Source of the DNA: JAJKJG01 sp036389455
GTDB taxonomy: Bacteria; Pseudomonadota; Alphaproteobacteria; Rhizobiales; Beijerinckiaceae
Direction of reading: 5' to 3'
Assembly: GCA_036389455.1 (NCBI GenBank)
Contig: DASVPW010000059.1
Location: forward strand, 8,689-72,688
Length of the DNA: 64,000 bases
Positions within the stretch are counted from its first letter, which is position 1, and the number at the start of each line of letters is the position of its first letter. A program made the position numbers and the translations under genes. The notes under the pieces were generated by a model, which had not been told where the DNA came from, did no database searches, and worked only from the letters and a program-made list of their open reading frames with translations. This document shows positions 39,884 to 47,423 of the stretch, in pieces.

Positions 39884-40849
39884 ATGTGGATCAGGCGGCG
39901 ACGCGGGTGGGAGATCCCGGAGTCCGAGGCGACGGCCGAGGCCGTCTTTCTGAGCCGGCGCGAGCTTCTGGCCGGCGGCGGCGCGATCGCGGGCGCTCTC
40001 GTCGTGGGCGCCCGCCCGGCCTTGGCCCAGCACGCGGACCCGACCTTCGACCTGTACCCGGCGAAGCGGAACGACAACTACAAGCTCGACCGCGAGGTCA
40101 CGGCCGAGAAATTCTCGGGCGACTACAACAACTTCTACGAGTTCGGCTCCTCGAAGAGCGTCGCCGCCGCGGCCCGCGCGCTGAAGACCCGGCCCTGGAC
40201 CGTGAAGGTCGACGGCCTGGTCGAGGCGCCGTTCGAGATCGGCATCGACGACCTCATCCGGAAAATGCCGCTGGAGGAGCGGCTCTACCGCCACCGTTGC
40301 GTCGAGGCCTGGTCCATGGCCGTGCCGTGGACGGGCTTTCCGATGAAGGCCTTCCTGGACCTCGCGAAGCCCCTCGGCTCGGCGCGCTACGTGAAGATGC
40401 AGACTTTCCAGGACAAGTCGGTCGCGCCGGGCCAGCGCCAGGTCTGGTATCCCTGGCCCTACACCGAGGGGCTGACGATGCAGGAGGCGGCGAACGAGCT
40501 CGCCTTCCTCGTCACCGGCGTCTACGGCAAGCCGCTGGCAAACCAGTTCGGCGCTCCCTTGCGCCTCGCGGTGCCGTGGAAGTACGGCTTCAAGTCGGCG
40601 AAGTCGCTCGTGAAGTTCACCTTCACGGACGAGCGCCCCAAAAGCTTCTGGGAGGCCCTGCAGGCCTCCGAGTACGGCTTCTGGGCGAACGTCAACCCGG
40701 AGGTCCCGCACCCGCGCTGGAGCCAGGCGAAGGAGCGGGTGCTCGGCACCGACGAGATGCGCCCGACGCTGATCTACAACGGCTACGGGGAGTACGTGGC
40801 CGGGATGTACAAGGGGCTCGACGAGGCGAAGGAGCGGCTGTTCGTGTGA
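39884..40849 (+). CDS. msrP: Protein-methionine-sulfoxide reductase catalytic subunit MsrP
   Basis: The 321-aa periplasmic molybdenum enzyme repairs oxidised methionines. It has the typical start MWIRRRRGWEIPESEATAE, a Tat signal (SRRELLAGGGAIAGALVVGARPALAQ) and the molybdopterin-ligand cysteine in RHRCVEAWSMAVPWTGFPM. The C-terminal half contains the family pattern WKYGFKSAKSLVKFTF. The haem-membrane partner MsrQ, usually next door, is not present after the gene, so it must be elsewhere or replaced. Confidence 0.95.
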   Translation: MWIRRRRGWEIPESEATAEAVFLSRRELLAGGGAIAGALVVGARPALAQHADPTFDLYPAKRNDNYKLDREVTAEKFSGDYNNFYEFGSSKSVAAAARALKTRPWTVKVDGLVEAPFEIGIDDLIRKMPLEERLYRHRCVEAWSMAVPWTGFPMKAFLDLAKPLGSARYVKMQTFQDKSVAPGQRQVWYPWPYTEGLTMQEAANELAFLVTGVYGKPLANQFGAPLRLAVPWKYGFKSAKSLVKFTFTDERPKSFWEALQASEYGFWANVNPEVPHPRWSQAKERVLGTDEMRPTLIYNGYGEYVAGMYKGLDEAKERLFV

Positions 40850-40884
40850 CGCGCAGGCCTTGCGTCCAGCGGGGACGACGGGCG

Positions 40885-41112
40885 GACAAGGCCAACATCG
40901 GGTCCGGCCTTGCCGGCGCCGCGGCGGCCACGCAAAAAACCCAAGCATTTCCGCGCTTTAGCGCCCCCGTCTTCCCCACGGGATGGCCGGCCGGGCGGCC
41001 ATGACGCGTCTCGACAAGGCAAACCTGGGCGCCCGCCCCGGCGGCCCGGCGCGGCTGCGCGAAAAACCCAAGGATTTCCGCGCTTTCGCAACCCGTCTTC
41101 ACGAGACGATTT
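40885..41112. repeat. Imperfect ~127-bp tandem direct repeat
   Basis: Copy 1 (from GACAAGGCCAAC at 40885) and copy 2 (from GACAAGGCAAAC at 41013) share the order GACAAGG, a GGC-rich middle, then AAAAAACCCAAG-x-ATTTCCGCGCTTT and CCCGTCTTC. The offset is 127-128 bases. The copies differ at many sites, so the repeat is not recent. Confidence 0.6.
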
Positions 41113-41183
41113 AGCGGACTCGGCATCATCTGATTGTGGACGATGCAAGGATGGCGACCGGACGTGACGGGACCGGATCCATG

Positions 41184-41213
41184 AAAAAGGCCGGGTCCAC
41201 GAGGGACCCGGCC
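41184..41213 (-). terminator. Rho-independent terminator on the reverse strand
   Basis: Read on the minus strand, GGCCGGGTCC/GGACCCGGCC form a 10-bp stem with a 5-base loop followed by TTTTT. It would end a transcript coming from the sulfurtransferase gene, 190 bases upstream, or from a small RNA in between. Confidence 0.65.
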
Positions 41214-41402
41214 GAGGAAGTCAGGCTCGACTTGAAGCCGGAGCCTTCCAGAGGGGAACGGCCGAAACGGCGTCTGCGGGAGGGCAGGGCCGTCGCCTTT
41301 CAGCCGTCAGGCATTTTTCCACCGCGACCTGCCTTTTTGCAATGCAACATGACTCATGGTTGGTATGCCGGGGATGCATGCTAAGTCAGCCTGCCCGCAC
41401 GA

Positions 41403-42263
41403 TCAGCGCGCCGGCCCCGTCTCGACCGGGTGCTTCTCGTCCTGCGTCCATTCCGACATCGAGCCGTCATAGAGGCGCACGTCCTTTCGCCCCAGGAGCT
41501 CGGCGAGGATGAACCAGTTCGTCGCCGCCGCCTGGCCGGTGTTGCAGAAGCTGACCACCTCGCCGTCCGGCACGGCGGCGTAGAGACGATCAAGCTCTTC
41601 GCGGGGCTTCAGCCCATGGCGGGCGGCGTCCCAGGCCTGGGCCTGGTCCATGTGGGCGGCGCCCGGCAGGCGCCCGGCCCGCATCGCCTGCGGGCTCTTC
41701 TCGCGGCCCTCGAAATAGCCGAGCCCGCGGGCATCGAGCAGCGTCGCGTCCTTGGCCGCGACCGCCGCCTCGACCCGGGCGACGTCGGCGCGAAGGCCGG
41801 CGTCGATCGTCACCGGATAGCGCGTCGCCGGCCTCTCCCGCCCGGGGCCGGTCTCGACCGGGCGGCCGGCGGCGCGCCAGCCCTCGAAGCCGCCGTCGAG
41901 GAGGGAGAGCCGGCGGTGGCCCGCCGCCTTGAGCGTCCAGTAGACCCGCGCGGCGGCGCTGAAGTCGCTCGTGTTGAGGCCCGTCGGCACGACGACGACG
42001 GGCCGGTCCGGCGTGAGCCCGAGCCGCCCGAACAGCGCCGACAGCGCGGCCGCGTCCGGCAGCATCCCGACCGCCATGCCCTTCGCGGCGCGCCAGCCGT
42101 CCCGGCCGTAGTCCGTGAATGCGGCGCCCGGGATGTGGCCCGCCGCGAAGGCGGCGCGGGCGTCCTCGCCCGCGACGATGCGCACGTCGAGGATCGCAAG
42201 ATCCGGGTCGCCGAGGTGCTGCTCGAGCCATTCCGGCGAGACGAGGGGCTGGCTTTCGGGCAT
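41403..42263 (-). CDS. sseA: Two-domain sulfurtransferase (rhodanese/3-mercaptopyruvate type)
   Basis: The 286-aa protein has two rhodanese domains: the inactive N-terminal one (LAILDVRIVAGEDA...AGHIPGAAFTDYG) and the active C-terminal one with Cys in VSFCNTGQAAATNWF. It transfers sulfane sulfur from 3-mercaptopyruvate or thiosulfate. The active loop CNTGQAA differs from CGSGVTA of E. coli SseA and CRKGVTA of rhodanese, so substrate choice is open. The RraA-like gene lies 27 bases upstream on the same strand, which suggests cotranscription. Confidence 0.85.
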   Translation of the reverse strand: MPESQPLVSPEWLEQHLGDPDLAILDVRIVAGEDARAAFAAGHIPGAAFTDYGRDGWRAAKGMAVGMLPDAAALSALFGRLGLTPDRPVVVVPTGLNTSDFSAAARVYWTLKAAGHRRLSLLDGGFEGWRAAGRPVETGPGRERPATRYPVTIDAGLRADVARVEAAVAAKDATLLDARGLGYFEGREKSPQAMRAGRLPGAAHMDQAQAWDAARHGLKPREELDRLYAAVPDGEVVSFCNTGQAAATNWFILAELLGRKDVRLYDGSMSEWTQDEKHPVETGPAR

Positions 42264-42290
42264 GGGGGTCCTCCGGATCCAGGGCCGTCC

Positions 42291-43217
42291 TCATAGCACG
42301 CCGAAGCGCGCGAACACCGCCCTGAGAGTCTCCCCCGCGAGCAGCGCGTCGCGGGTGCGGTCCTCCGCCGCGACCTTCTCGAGCGCCCGCCTGACGACCT
42401 TGGCGGCGGCGGCCTTCGGGATCGCGACGCAGCCGTCGACGTCGCCGAAGATCAGGTCGCCCGGCTCGACCCGCACGCCTGCGACCTCGACCGGCACGTC
42501 CATCGCCGCCATCTCGGCCCGGCCCTTCGAGTCGAGCGGCCCGATGCCGCCGGCGAAGACCGGGAATCCCGTCTCGCGGATGCGGCGCACGTCGCGCACG
42601 AGCCCGTCGGTGAGGCAGCCCGCCGCGCCGCGCACCCGCGCGGCGGTCGTGAGGAGCTCGCCCCACGGCGCGATCCGGTCCGTCGGCCCGTCGCAGGCGA
42701 GCACCGCGACCTCGACGGGCACGTCCATCGCCGCCATCTCGGCGCGCCCCTTCGAGTCGAGCGGCCCGATGCCGCCGGCGAAGACCGGGAAGCCCGTCTC
42801 GCGGATGCGCCGCACGTCGCGCACGAGACCGTCGGTGAGGCAGCCGGCGGCGCCGCGCACCCGCGCCGCCGTGGTCAGGAGCTCGCCCCAGGGGGCGATC
42901 CGGTCCGTCGGCCCGTCGCAGGCGAGCACCGCGACCTCGCCGGCGCTGAGGCCGTCGATCAGGTCCATCTCGATCTCGTACGGGTTCCGTGCGGGCTCGA
43001 CGTGGTAGACCTTGCGGTAGAGGCCGGTCCTGGCGAAGCCGCACAGGACCGACGCCTCGTCGAGCGGGCGCACGAAGGGCTTGAGCGCCTGGTCCATGAA
43101 GCCCGCCTCGTCGAGCACGTCGGAGAGCACGGCCGTGTAGAGGGTGGCGGCGAGGTCGGCGAGGGGCGGGAGGGCTGGATCTGGCATGTTGGCTCCGGGC
43201 GGCTTTCGAGCTAACAT
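42291..43217 (-). CDS. RraA-like family protein with an exact 75-residue internal duplication
   Basis: The protein belongs to the RraA/HMG-aldolase-like family: DLIDGLSAGEVAVLACDGP, GELLTTAARVRGAAGCLTDGLVRDVRRIRETGFPVFAGG (the active-site region with the conserved Gly-x3-Arg-Asp pattern), and a C-terminal GDLIFGDVDGCVAIPKA. The segment from VAVLACDGPTDRIAPW to MAAMDVPVE occurs twice in tandem with no amino-acid difference, giving 308 aa instead of about 233. Family members act as aldolases on 4-hydroxy-4-methyl-2-oxoglutarate or related acids, or bind RNase E. With a doubled active-site block the product may not fold normally. See the finding for an assembly-artefact alternative. Confidence 0.75.
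   Translation of the reverse strand: MLARKPPGANMPDPALPPLADLAATLYTAVLSDVLDEAGFMDQALKPFVRPLDEASVLCGFARTGLYRKVYHVEPARNPYEIEMDLIDGLSAGEVAVLACDGPTDRIAPWGELLTTAARVRGAAGCLTDGLVRDVRRIRETGFPVFAGGIGPLDSKGRAEMAAMDVPVEVAVLACDGPTDRIAPWGELLTTAARVRGAAGCLTDGLVRDVRRIRETGFPVFAGGIGPLDSKGRAEMAAMDVPVEVAGVRVEPGDLIFGDVDGCVAIPKAAAAKVVRRALEKVAAEDRTRDALLAGETLRAVFARFGVL
42481..42930. repeat. Two 225-bp tandem units inside the RraA-like gene
   Basis: Unit A is 42481-42705 and unit B is 42706-42930; the next bases (GCGACCTCG at 42931) start a third, truncated match. I count 14 base differences between the units, and every one is silent. Confidence 0.9.
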
Positions 43218-43324
43218 CGGCAGGGACGCGATCTCAAGCGTGTCGCGGCAGCCGGGCCGAACCCGGCGCCCGGCTTGGCGTTGTCCTTCGAGGGGTCTCG
43301 CGAAGAGATGTCGCGGAGGCGGCC

Positions 43325-43615
43325 ATGAGGCGTTCTTCCATCCTCGACGCGGTGCTCGTGATCGCGTTCATGATCAGCGCGACCGCCGTGACGGCGCTCG
43401 TCCGGGGCGTGCCCGAGCCGTGCCCGAAGGCCATGCCGTCGAGCGTCGAAGGCCTGTTCGCGCCCTGCCTCGCGATGGAGCGGCGCGACCTCTCAGGCCC
43501 CGCCGACATCGCGGCGCTCTACCTGCCGCCGCCGTCCGCCCGCGGCGGCACCGCGGTCGCGGCGACGCCGCGCGACGTGGACGTCACCGGGACGGTCGCC
43601 GAACCGAAGCGGTGA
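43325..43615 (+). CDS. Small protein with N-terminal membrane helix
   Basis: The 96-aa product starts MRRSSILDAVLVIAFMISATAVTALV, a signal anchor, followed by a periplasmic part with two cysteines (PEPCPKAM, LFAPCLAM) and a Pro/Ala-rich tail. No family is recognised. The frame lies alone between the RraA-like gene (divergent) and a response regulator, and base use at third positions is in line with real genes here. Confidence 0.5.
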   Translation: MRRSSILDAVLVIAFMISATAVTALVRGVPEPCPKAMPSSVEGLFAPCLAMERRDLSGPADIAALYLPPPSARGGTAVAATPRDVDVTGTVAEPKR

Positions 43616-43741
43616 GCGGTTCCTCTCCGGCCTGCGTCCGCCTTGCGGGAGAGGTCAGGCGTTAGCAAACCATCAAACCCTTCGGCGCTAAAACTCGGGC
43701 CCGAGGCTCGCCCGTCGTGGGTCTCCGAGTGCCCGCGTGCC

Positions 43742-44218
43742 ATGATCGCCACCCCGGTCTTCCCCGACCTCGCCGCCCTCGTCGCGGACGAGAGCCTCTA
43801 CATGCGCCGCATCCTGCGCGACATGCTGACCCGCGTCGGCATCAAGCGGGTGCTCGAGGCCCCGGACGGCGCCGAGGCGCTCGGCGTGCTGGGCGAGTCG
43901 AAGCCCGACCTCGTCATCCTCGACTGGGACCTCGCGATCCTCTCGGGCGAGGAGTTCATCCGGCTCACCCGCACGCCGAACACCTCGCCGGCCCCGACGG
44001 TGCCGATCATCCTGATGCTCTCGAAGCCGCGGCGCTACGCGGTCGATCGGGCGGTGGCGCTCGGGGTCAACGAGATCATCGCCAAGCCCTTCTCGCCGAA
44101 GGTCCTGTGGTCGCGGCTCGACGAAGTGATCAGCCGCCCGCGCCCCTTCGTGCAGGTGAAGGGCCTGCTGCGCCCGGCGCCGCGCTCGGGCCTGTCGCCC
44201 GACAAGGCCGCGGCCTGA
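43742..44218 (+). CDS. Single-domain response regulator (CheY-like)
   Basis: The 158-aa protein is a receiver domain with the acidic pair Asp16/Glu17 (VADESLYMRRIL), the phospho-acceptor Asp61 (VILDWDLAILSGEE) and the conserved Lys in IIAKPFSP, plus a 25-residue basic tail. No output domain is present. Such stand-alone receivers act in phosphorelays or bind flagellar or cell-cycle targets. The Pro after the phosphorylation site is Ala. No kinase lies next to it. Confidence 0.85.
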   Translation: MIATPVFPDLAALVADESLYMRRILRDMLTRVGIKRVLEAPDGAEALGVLGESKPDLVILDWDLAILSGEEFIRLTRTPNTSPAPTVPIILMLSKPRRYAVDRAVALGVNEIIAKPFSPKVLWSRLDEVISRPRPFVQVKGLLRPAPRSGLSPDKAAA

Positions 44219-44322
44219 TCCGCAGCTTTGCCTGACAGGCTTGGCAGCGGCGCAAAGCCGTTGCACTCTTCGTCCCAACTCGCGCCGCGGCCCTTCGCAG
44301 AGCGGCGCCCAGGATTTCGACC

Positions 44323-45474
44323 GTGCCGGTCAAGGACGAAGCGGTTTCCCAGGCGGCAGCGCCTGGGCAGGAAGCTCCGGCGGGCGCTCCCATGAGCGTC
44401 CCGGCGGGCGCCTACGCGCCGCCCTCGCTCCAGCACAACGGCCGTCCGGCCTGGCCTGGCCATCACCGCCGCGCGACGGCGCCGAACGGCCACTCCTACG
44501 CGGCGCTCGATCTCGGCACCAACAACTGCCGCCTCCTCGTCGCCGAGCCCGCGCCGTACGGCTTCCGCGTCATGGACGCGTTCTCGCGCATCGTACGCCT
44601 CGGCGAGGGCCTCGGCTTCGCGAACCGGCTGAGCGAGGCCGCGATCGAGCGCACCATCGAGGCGCTGCGGGTCTGCAAGGGCAAGATGGAGCACCGCAAC
44701 GCCACGCGGGCCCGGCTCGTCGCGACCGAGGCGTGCCGGCTTGCCGAGAACGGCCTCGAGTTCGTGACCCGCGTCCGGGACGAGCTCGGGATGGAGCTCG
44801 AGGTCGTCGACCGGCGCACCGAGGCCTATCTCGCGGTCACCGGCTGCGCCGCGCTCGCCGACCCGCGCGCCCATTCCGTGATCATCTTCGACATCGGCGG
44901 CGGCTCGACCGAGATCGCCTGGCTCGACGGCAAGGCCGCGAGCCCGCTCGCCGATCCGACGAAGCGCATCCGGGCCTGGGACTCGCTCCCGGTCGGCGTC
45001 GTGACGCTTGCCGAGCGGCACGGCGGCGTCCAGGTGAGCCGGATGGATTTCGAGGCCATGGTCGAGGAGGTGAGCGACCTCCTCGCCCCGTTCGAGCTCG
45101 CGGCCGGCCGGGCGGCCTACCTGCCCGAGTTCCACCTCCTCGGCACCTCGGGCACGGTCACCACCATCGGCGGCATCCACCTCAGGCTGCCGCGCTACGA
45201 CCGGCGCCGCGTCGACGGCATGTGGATGCGGGACGAGCACGTGACCGCGGTCCTCGACGACCTCCTCGACACGCCCTTCGAGCGGCGGGCCCAGAACCCC
45301 TGCATCGGCCGCGACCGCGCCGATCTCGTGCTCGCCGGCTGCGCCATCCTCGAGGCGATCCGCCGCGCCTTCCCTTCCGACCGCCTGCGCATCGCCGACC
45401 GGGGGCTTCGCGAGGGCATCCTGATGAACCTCATGCGCGAGGACGGGGTGTGGCGCCGCGGAGGGCGCCCTTGA
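44323..45474 (+). CDS. Ppx/GppA family phosphatase
   Basis: The 383-aa protein has an N-terminal extension of about 55 residues, then the ASKHA fold: YAALDLGTNNCRLLVAEP, RIVRLGEGLG, VATEACRLAENG and FDIGGGSTEIAW. Members hydrolyse exopolyphosphate or the stringent-response nucleotide pppGpp. The start is GTG at 44323; a later ATG at 44392 is possible. The stop overlaps the TTG start of rlmE (TTGA), a pairing seen in many Rhizobiales. Confidence 0.87.
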   Translation: MPVKDEAVSQAAAPGQEAPAGAPMSVPAGAYAPPSLQHNGRPAWPGHHRRATAPNGHSYAALDLGTNNCRLLVAEPAPYGFRVMDAFSRIVRLGEGLGFANRLSEAAIERTIEALRVCKGKMEHRNATRARLVATEACRLAENGLEFVTRVRDELGMELEVVDRRTEAYLAVTGCAALADPRAHSVIIFDIGGGSTEIAWLDGKAASPLADPTKRIRAWDSLPVGVVTLAERHGGVQVSRMDFEAMVEEVSDLLAPFELAAGRAAYLPEFHLLGTSGTVTTIGGIHLRLPRYDRRRVDGMWMRDEHVTAVLDDLLDTPFERRAQNPCIGRDRADLVLAGCAILEAIRRAFPSDRLRIADRGLREGILMNLMREDGVWRRGGRP

Positions 45475-46193
45475 CCAGGAAGCCCGGCTCCGGCGCGCGC
45501 GAGCTGAAGCAGCGGCTGAAGACGGCGAAGAAGCGCACCACGTCATCGCAGCGCTGGCTCGAGCGCCAGCTCAACGACCCCTACGTCGCGCGGGCGAAGC
45601 GCGAGGGCTACCGCTCGCGGGCCGCCTACAAGCTCCTGGAGATGGACGAGAAGTTCAAGATTTTCCGGCCCGGCCAGCGCGTCGTCGACCTCGGCGCGGC
45701 GCCGGGCGGCTGGGCGCAGGTCGCGGCGAAGCGGGTCGGCAGCACCGAAGGCAAGGGCCGCGTCGTCGGCATCGACCTCCTGCCGATCGAGACGCTTCCC
45801 GGCGCCGCGTTCGTCGAGCTCGACTTCCTGGCGCCCGAGGCCCCGGACCGGTTGACGGAGATGCTCGGCGGGCCGGCCGACGTCGTCATGTCCGACATGG
45901 CCGCGAACGCCACCGGCCACAAGAAGACCGACCACCTGCGCATCGTCGGCCTCGCCGAAGCCGCCGCCGACTTCGCCCGCGCCGTCCTCGCCCCCGGCGG
46001 CGCCTTCGTGGCCAAGGTCCTGCAAGGCGGCACCGAGGGCGCGCTGCTGGCGGACCTGAAGCGCGACTTCGCGACGGTCCGCCACGTCAAGCCGGCCGCG
46101 AGCCGGGCCGACTCGGCGGAGCTCTACGTGCTGGCGACGGGGTTCAGGGGGACCCCTCTCCCGCTTGCGGGAGAGGTCGAGTCGGCGCAATAG
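45471..46193 (+). CDS. rlmE: 23S rRNA (uridine(2552)-2'-O)-methyltransferase
   Basis: The 240-aa FtsJ/RrmJ-type enzyme methylates U2552 of 23S rRNA in the 50S A site. It has SRAAYKLLEMDEKFKIFRPG, the SAM loop VVDLGAAPGGWAQVA, DMAANATGHKKTDHLR and KVLQGG with the catalytic Lys/Asp/Lys set. The TTG start overlaps the upstream stop. The last 14 residues (GTPLPLAGEVESAQ) and the stop codon come from an intergenic repeat element, so the natural C-terminus has been replaced. Confidence 0.92.
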   Translation: MTRKPGSGARELKQRLKTAKKRTTSSQRWLERQLNDPYVARAKREGYRSRAAYKLLEMDEKFKIFRPGQRVVDLGAAPGGWAQVAAKRVGSTEGKGRVVGIDLLPIETLPGAAFVELDFLAPEAPDRLTEMLGGPADVVMSDMAANATGHKKTDHLRIVGLAEAAADFARAVLAPGGAFVAKVLQGGTEGALLADLKRDFATVRHVKPAASRADSAELYVLATGFRGTPLPLAGEVESAQ

Positions 46194-46211
46194 CGCCGAC
46201 CGGGTGAGGGG
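46153..46211. repeat. Intergenic repeat, left copy
   Basis: The element CCCCTCTCCCGCTTGCGGGAG...GTGAGGGG contains two nested hairpins. Its inverted copy lies at 46447-46505. The end of rlmE lies inside it. Confidence 0.75.
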
Positions 46212-46240
46212 CGGAGAACTTGGGCGAAGGCGCATGTCCG

Positions 46241-46433
46241 ATGCACCGGATCGTCATCGAGCTGGACGGCGGCCAGCATGCCGAGAACGCGTCGGATCGC
46301 CGGCGAGACGGATTCATGGCCGCCTCAAGGCTGGCGCGTTCTGCGGTTCTGGAACGCCGAGATGATCGAGAGCCCGAACGCCGTCTTGGCGCGGATCGGC
46401 GCCGCCGTGGGAGTGAATTGGGACCCGTTCTGA
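46241..46433 (+). pseudogene. DUF559 endonuclease-like fragment, truncated and frameshifted
   Basis: The first frame reads HRIVIELDGGQHAENASDRRRDGFMAAS. After one extra base near 46328, the adjacent frame continues GWRVLRFWNAEMIESPNAV and LARIGAAVGVNWDPF before a stop at 46431-46433. Together these are the C-terminal half of a DUF559 protein, a PD-(D/E)XK-like nuclease related to very short patch repair enzymes (ELDGGQH holds the catalytic Glu/Asp). The N-terminal half is missing and the fragment lies between two inverted repeat copies. Confidence 0.75.
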
Positions 46434-46446
46434 TCGGCCCCGCGGG

Positions 46447-46505
46447 CCCTCACCCGGTCGGCGCTGCCGCGCCGACTCGACCTCTCCCGCAAGCGGGAGA
46501 GGGGG
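46447..46505. repeat. Intergenic repeat, right inverted copy
   Basis: This is the reverse complement of the element at 46153-46211 with only a few mismatches (GCGCGGCAGC against GCGCAATAGC in the loop). It ends next to the stop codon of the dienelactone hydrolase gene. Confidence 0.75.
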
Positions 46506-47360
46506 TCAGTGCACGTATTTCTTTAAAAACGCCACGGTCCGCCCCCAGGCGAGGTCGGCCGCGGCCTTGTCGTAGCGCGATCCCGTGTCGTTGTTGAAGG
46601 CGTGGTTGACGCCTTCGTACATGTGCAGCTCGTAGGTCTTCTTCGCGCGCTTCAGCGCCTCCTCGAAGGCCGGGATGCCGGCGTTGATGCGCTCGTCGAG
46701 GCCGGCGTAGTGCAGGAGGAGGGGCGCGGCGATGCCCGGCACCTTCTCCGGCGCCGGCTGGCGGCCGTAGTAGGCGACGGCGGCGTCGAGGTCGGGCTCG
46801 GCGGCGGCCAATTCGCCGACGACGCCCCCGCCCCAGCAGAAGCCGATGGCGCCGATGTCGTCCGTGGTGTCCTGGCGGGCCACGATCGAGGCGACGGCGC
46901 CGCGCGACCAGGCGATGACGTCGTCGAGCTTGAGGGTGCCGATCATCTCGCGCGCCTTGTCCTCGTCGGCCGGCGTGCCGCCGAGCGGGCTGAGATAATC
47001 GATCGCGACCGCGGCGAAGCCTTCAAGCGCAAGGCGGCGGGCGATGTCCTTGATGTGCGGGTTGAGCCCCCGGTTCTCGTGCACGACGATCACGGCCGGG
47101 AATTTCTCGCCCGCCTTCGGCTTCGCGAGGTAGCCCTTGAGGCCGTGGGCGACGCCGGGGATGTCGATCATCTCGACGCTAAGCCGCGGGTCGCCCTCGG
47201 GCACGGTCTCGGCCCTGGCGTAGTCGTTCGCGAGCAGCGGCAGGAGCGCCGCCGCGGCGGCCGTGCCGCCGGCGAGCGCCGCGAGGCGGTCGAGGAAGGC
47301 GCGGCGGGTCAGCGCCCCGTGGGTGTAGCGGTCGTAGAGGTCGACGATGCGCTGGTCCAT
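46506..47360 (-). CDS. Dienelactone hydrolase family protein, exported
   Basis: The 284-aa alpha/beta hydrolase has the Cys nucleophile in GAIGFCWGGGVVGEL, His in GVNHAFNNDTGSRY and the pattern PAVIVVHENRGLNPHIKDIARRLA. An N-terminal segment LTRRAFLDRLAALAGGTAAAAALLPLL looks like a Tat-type signal, so the enzyme is probably periplasmic. Classical members open dienelactone in chlorocatechol breakdown; exported relatives have unknown esters as substrates. The ATG at 47360 with GGAG upstream is preferred to GTG 47366. Confidence 0.87.
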   Translation of the reverse strand: MDQRIVDLYDRYTHGALTRRAFLDRLAALAGGTAAAAALLPLLANDYARAETVPEGDPRLSVEMIDIPGVAHGLKGYLAKPKAGEKFPAVIVVHENRGLNPHIKDIARRLALEGFAAVAIDYLSPLGGTPADEDKAREMIGTLKLDDVIAWSRGAVASIVARQDTTDDIGAIGFCWGGGVVGELAAAEPDLDAAVAYYGRQPAPEKVPGIAAPLLLHYAGLDERINAGIPAFEEALKRAKKTYELHMYEGVNHAFNNDTGSRYDKAAADLAWGRTVAFLKKYVH

Positions 47361-47423
47361 GGCCACGCTCCGGAAGGGTTTTCTCAGACCACGCTAGCAC
47401 CGCGCCGGGTGCGGTCCAGCCCC

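Larger units (their letters stand above)
40850..41402. other. Long intergenic region with direct repeat, no clear gene
   Basis: This 553-base stretch holds an imperfect tandem repeat (described at 40885-41112), a reverse-strand terminator (41184-41213) and, between that and the sulfurtransferase, a possible 52-codon reverse frame (41221-41379; Cys-containing, no clear ribosome binding site) which I do not call as a gene. Short forward frames here lack start signals. Confidence 0.5.

Noticed and set aside
41136..41384. Forward 82-codon frame in the gap after msrP
   Set aside because: No ribosome binding site, it crosses a terminator hairpin and has random composition.
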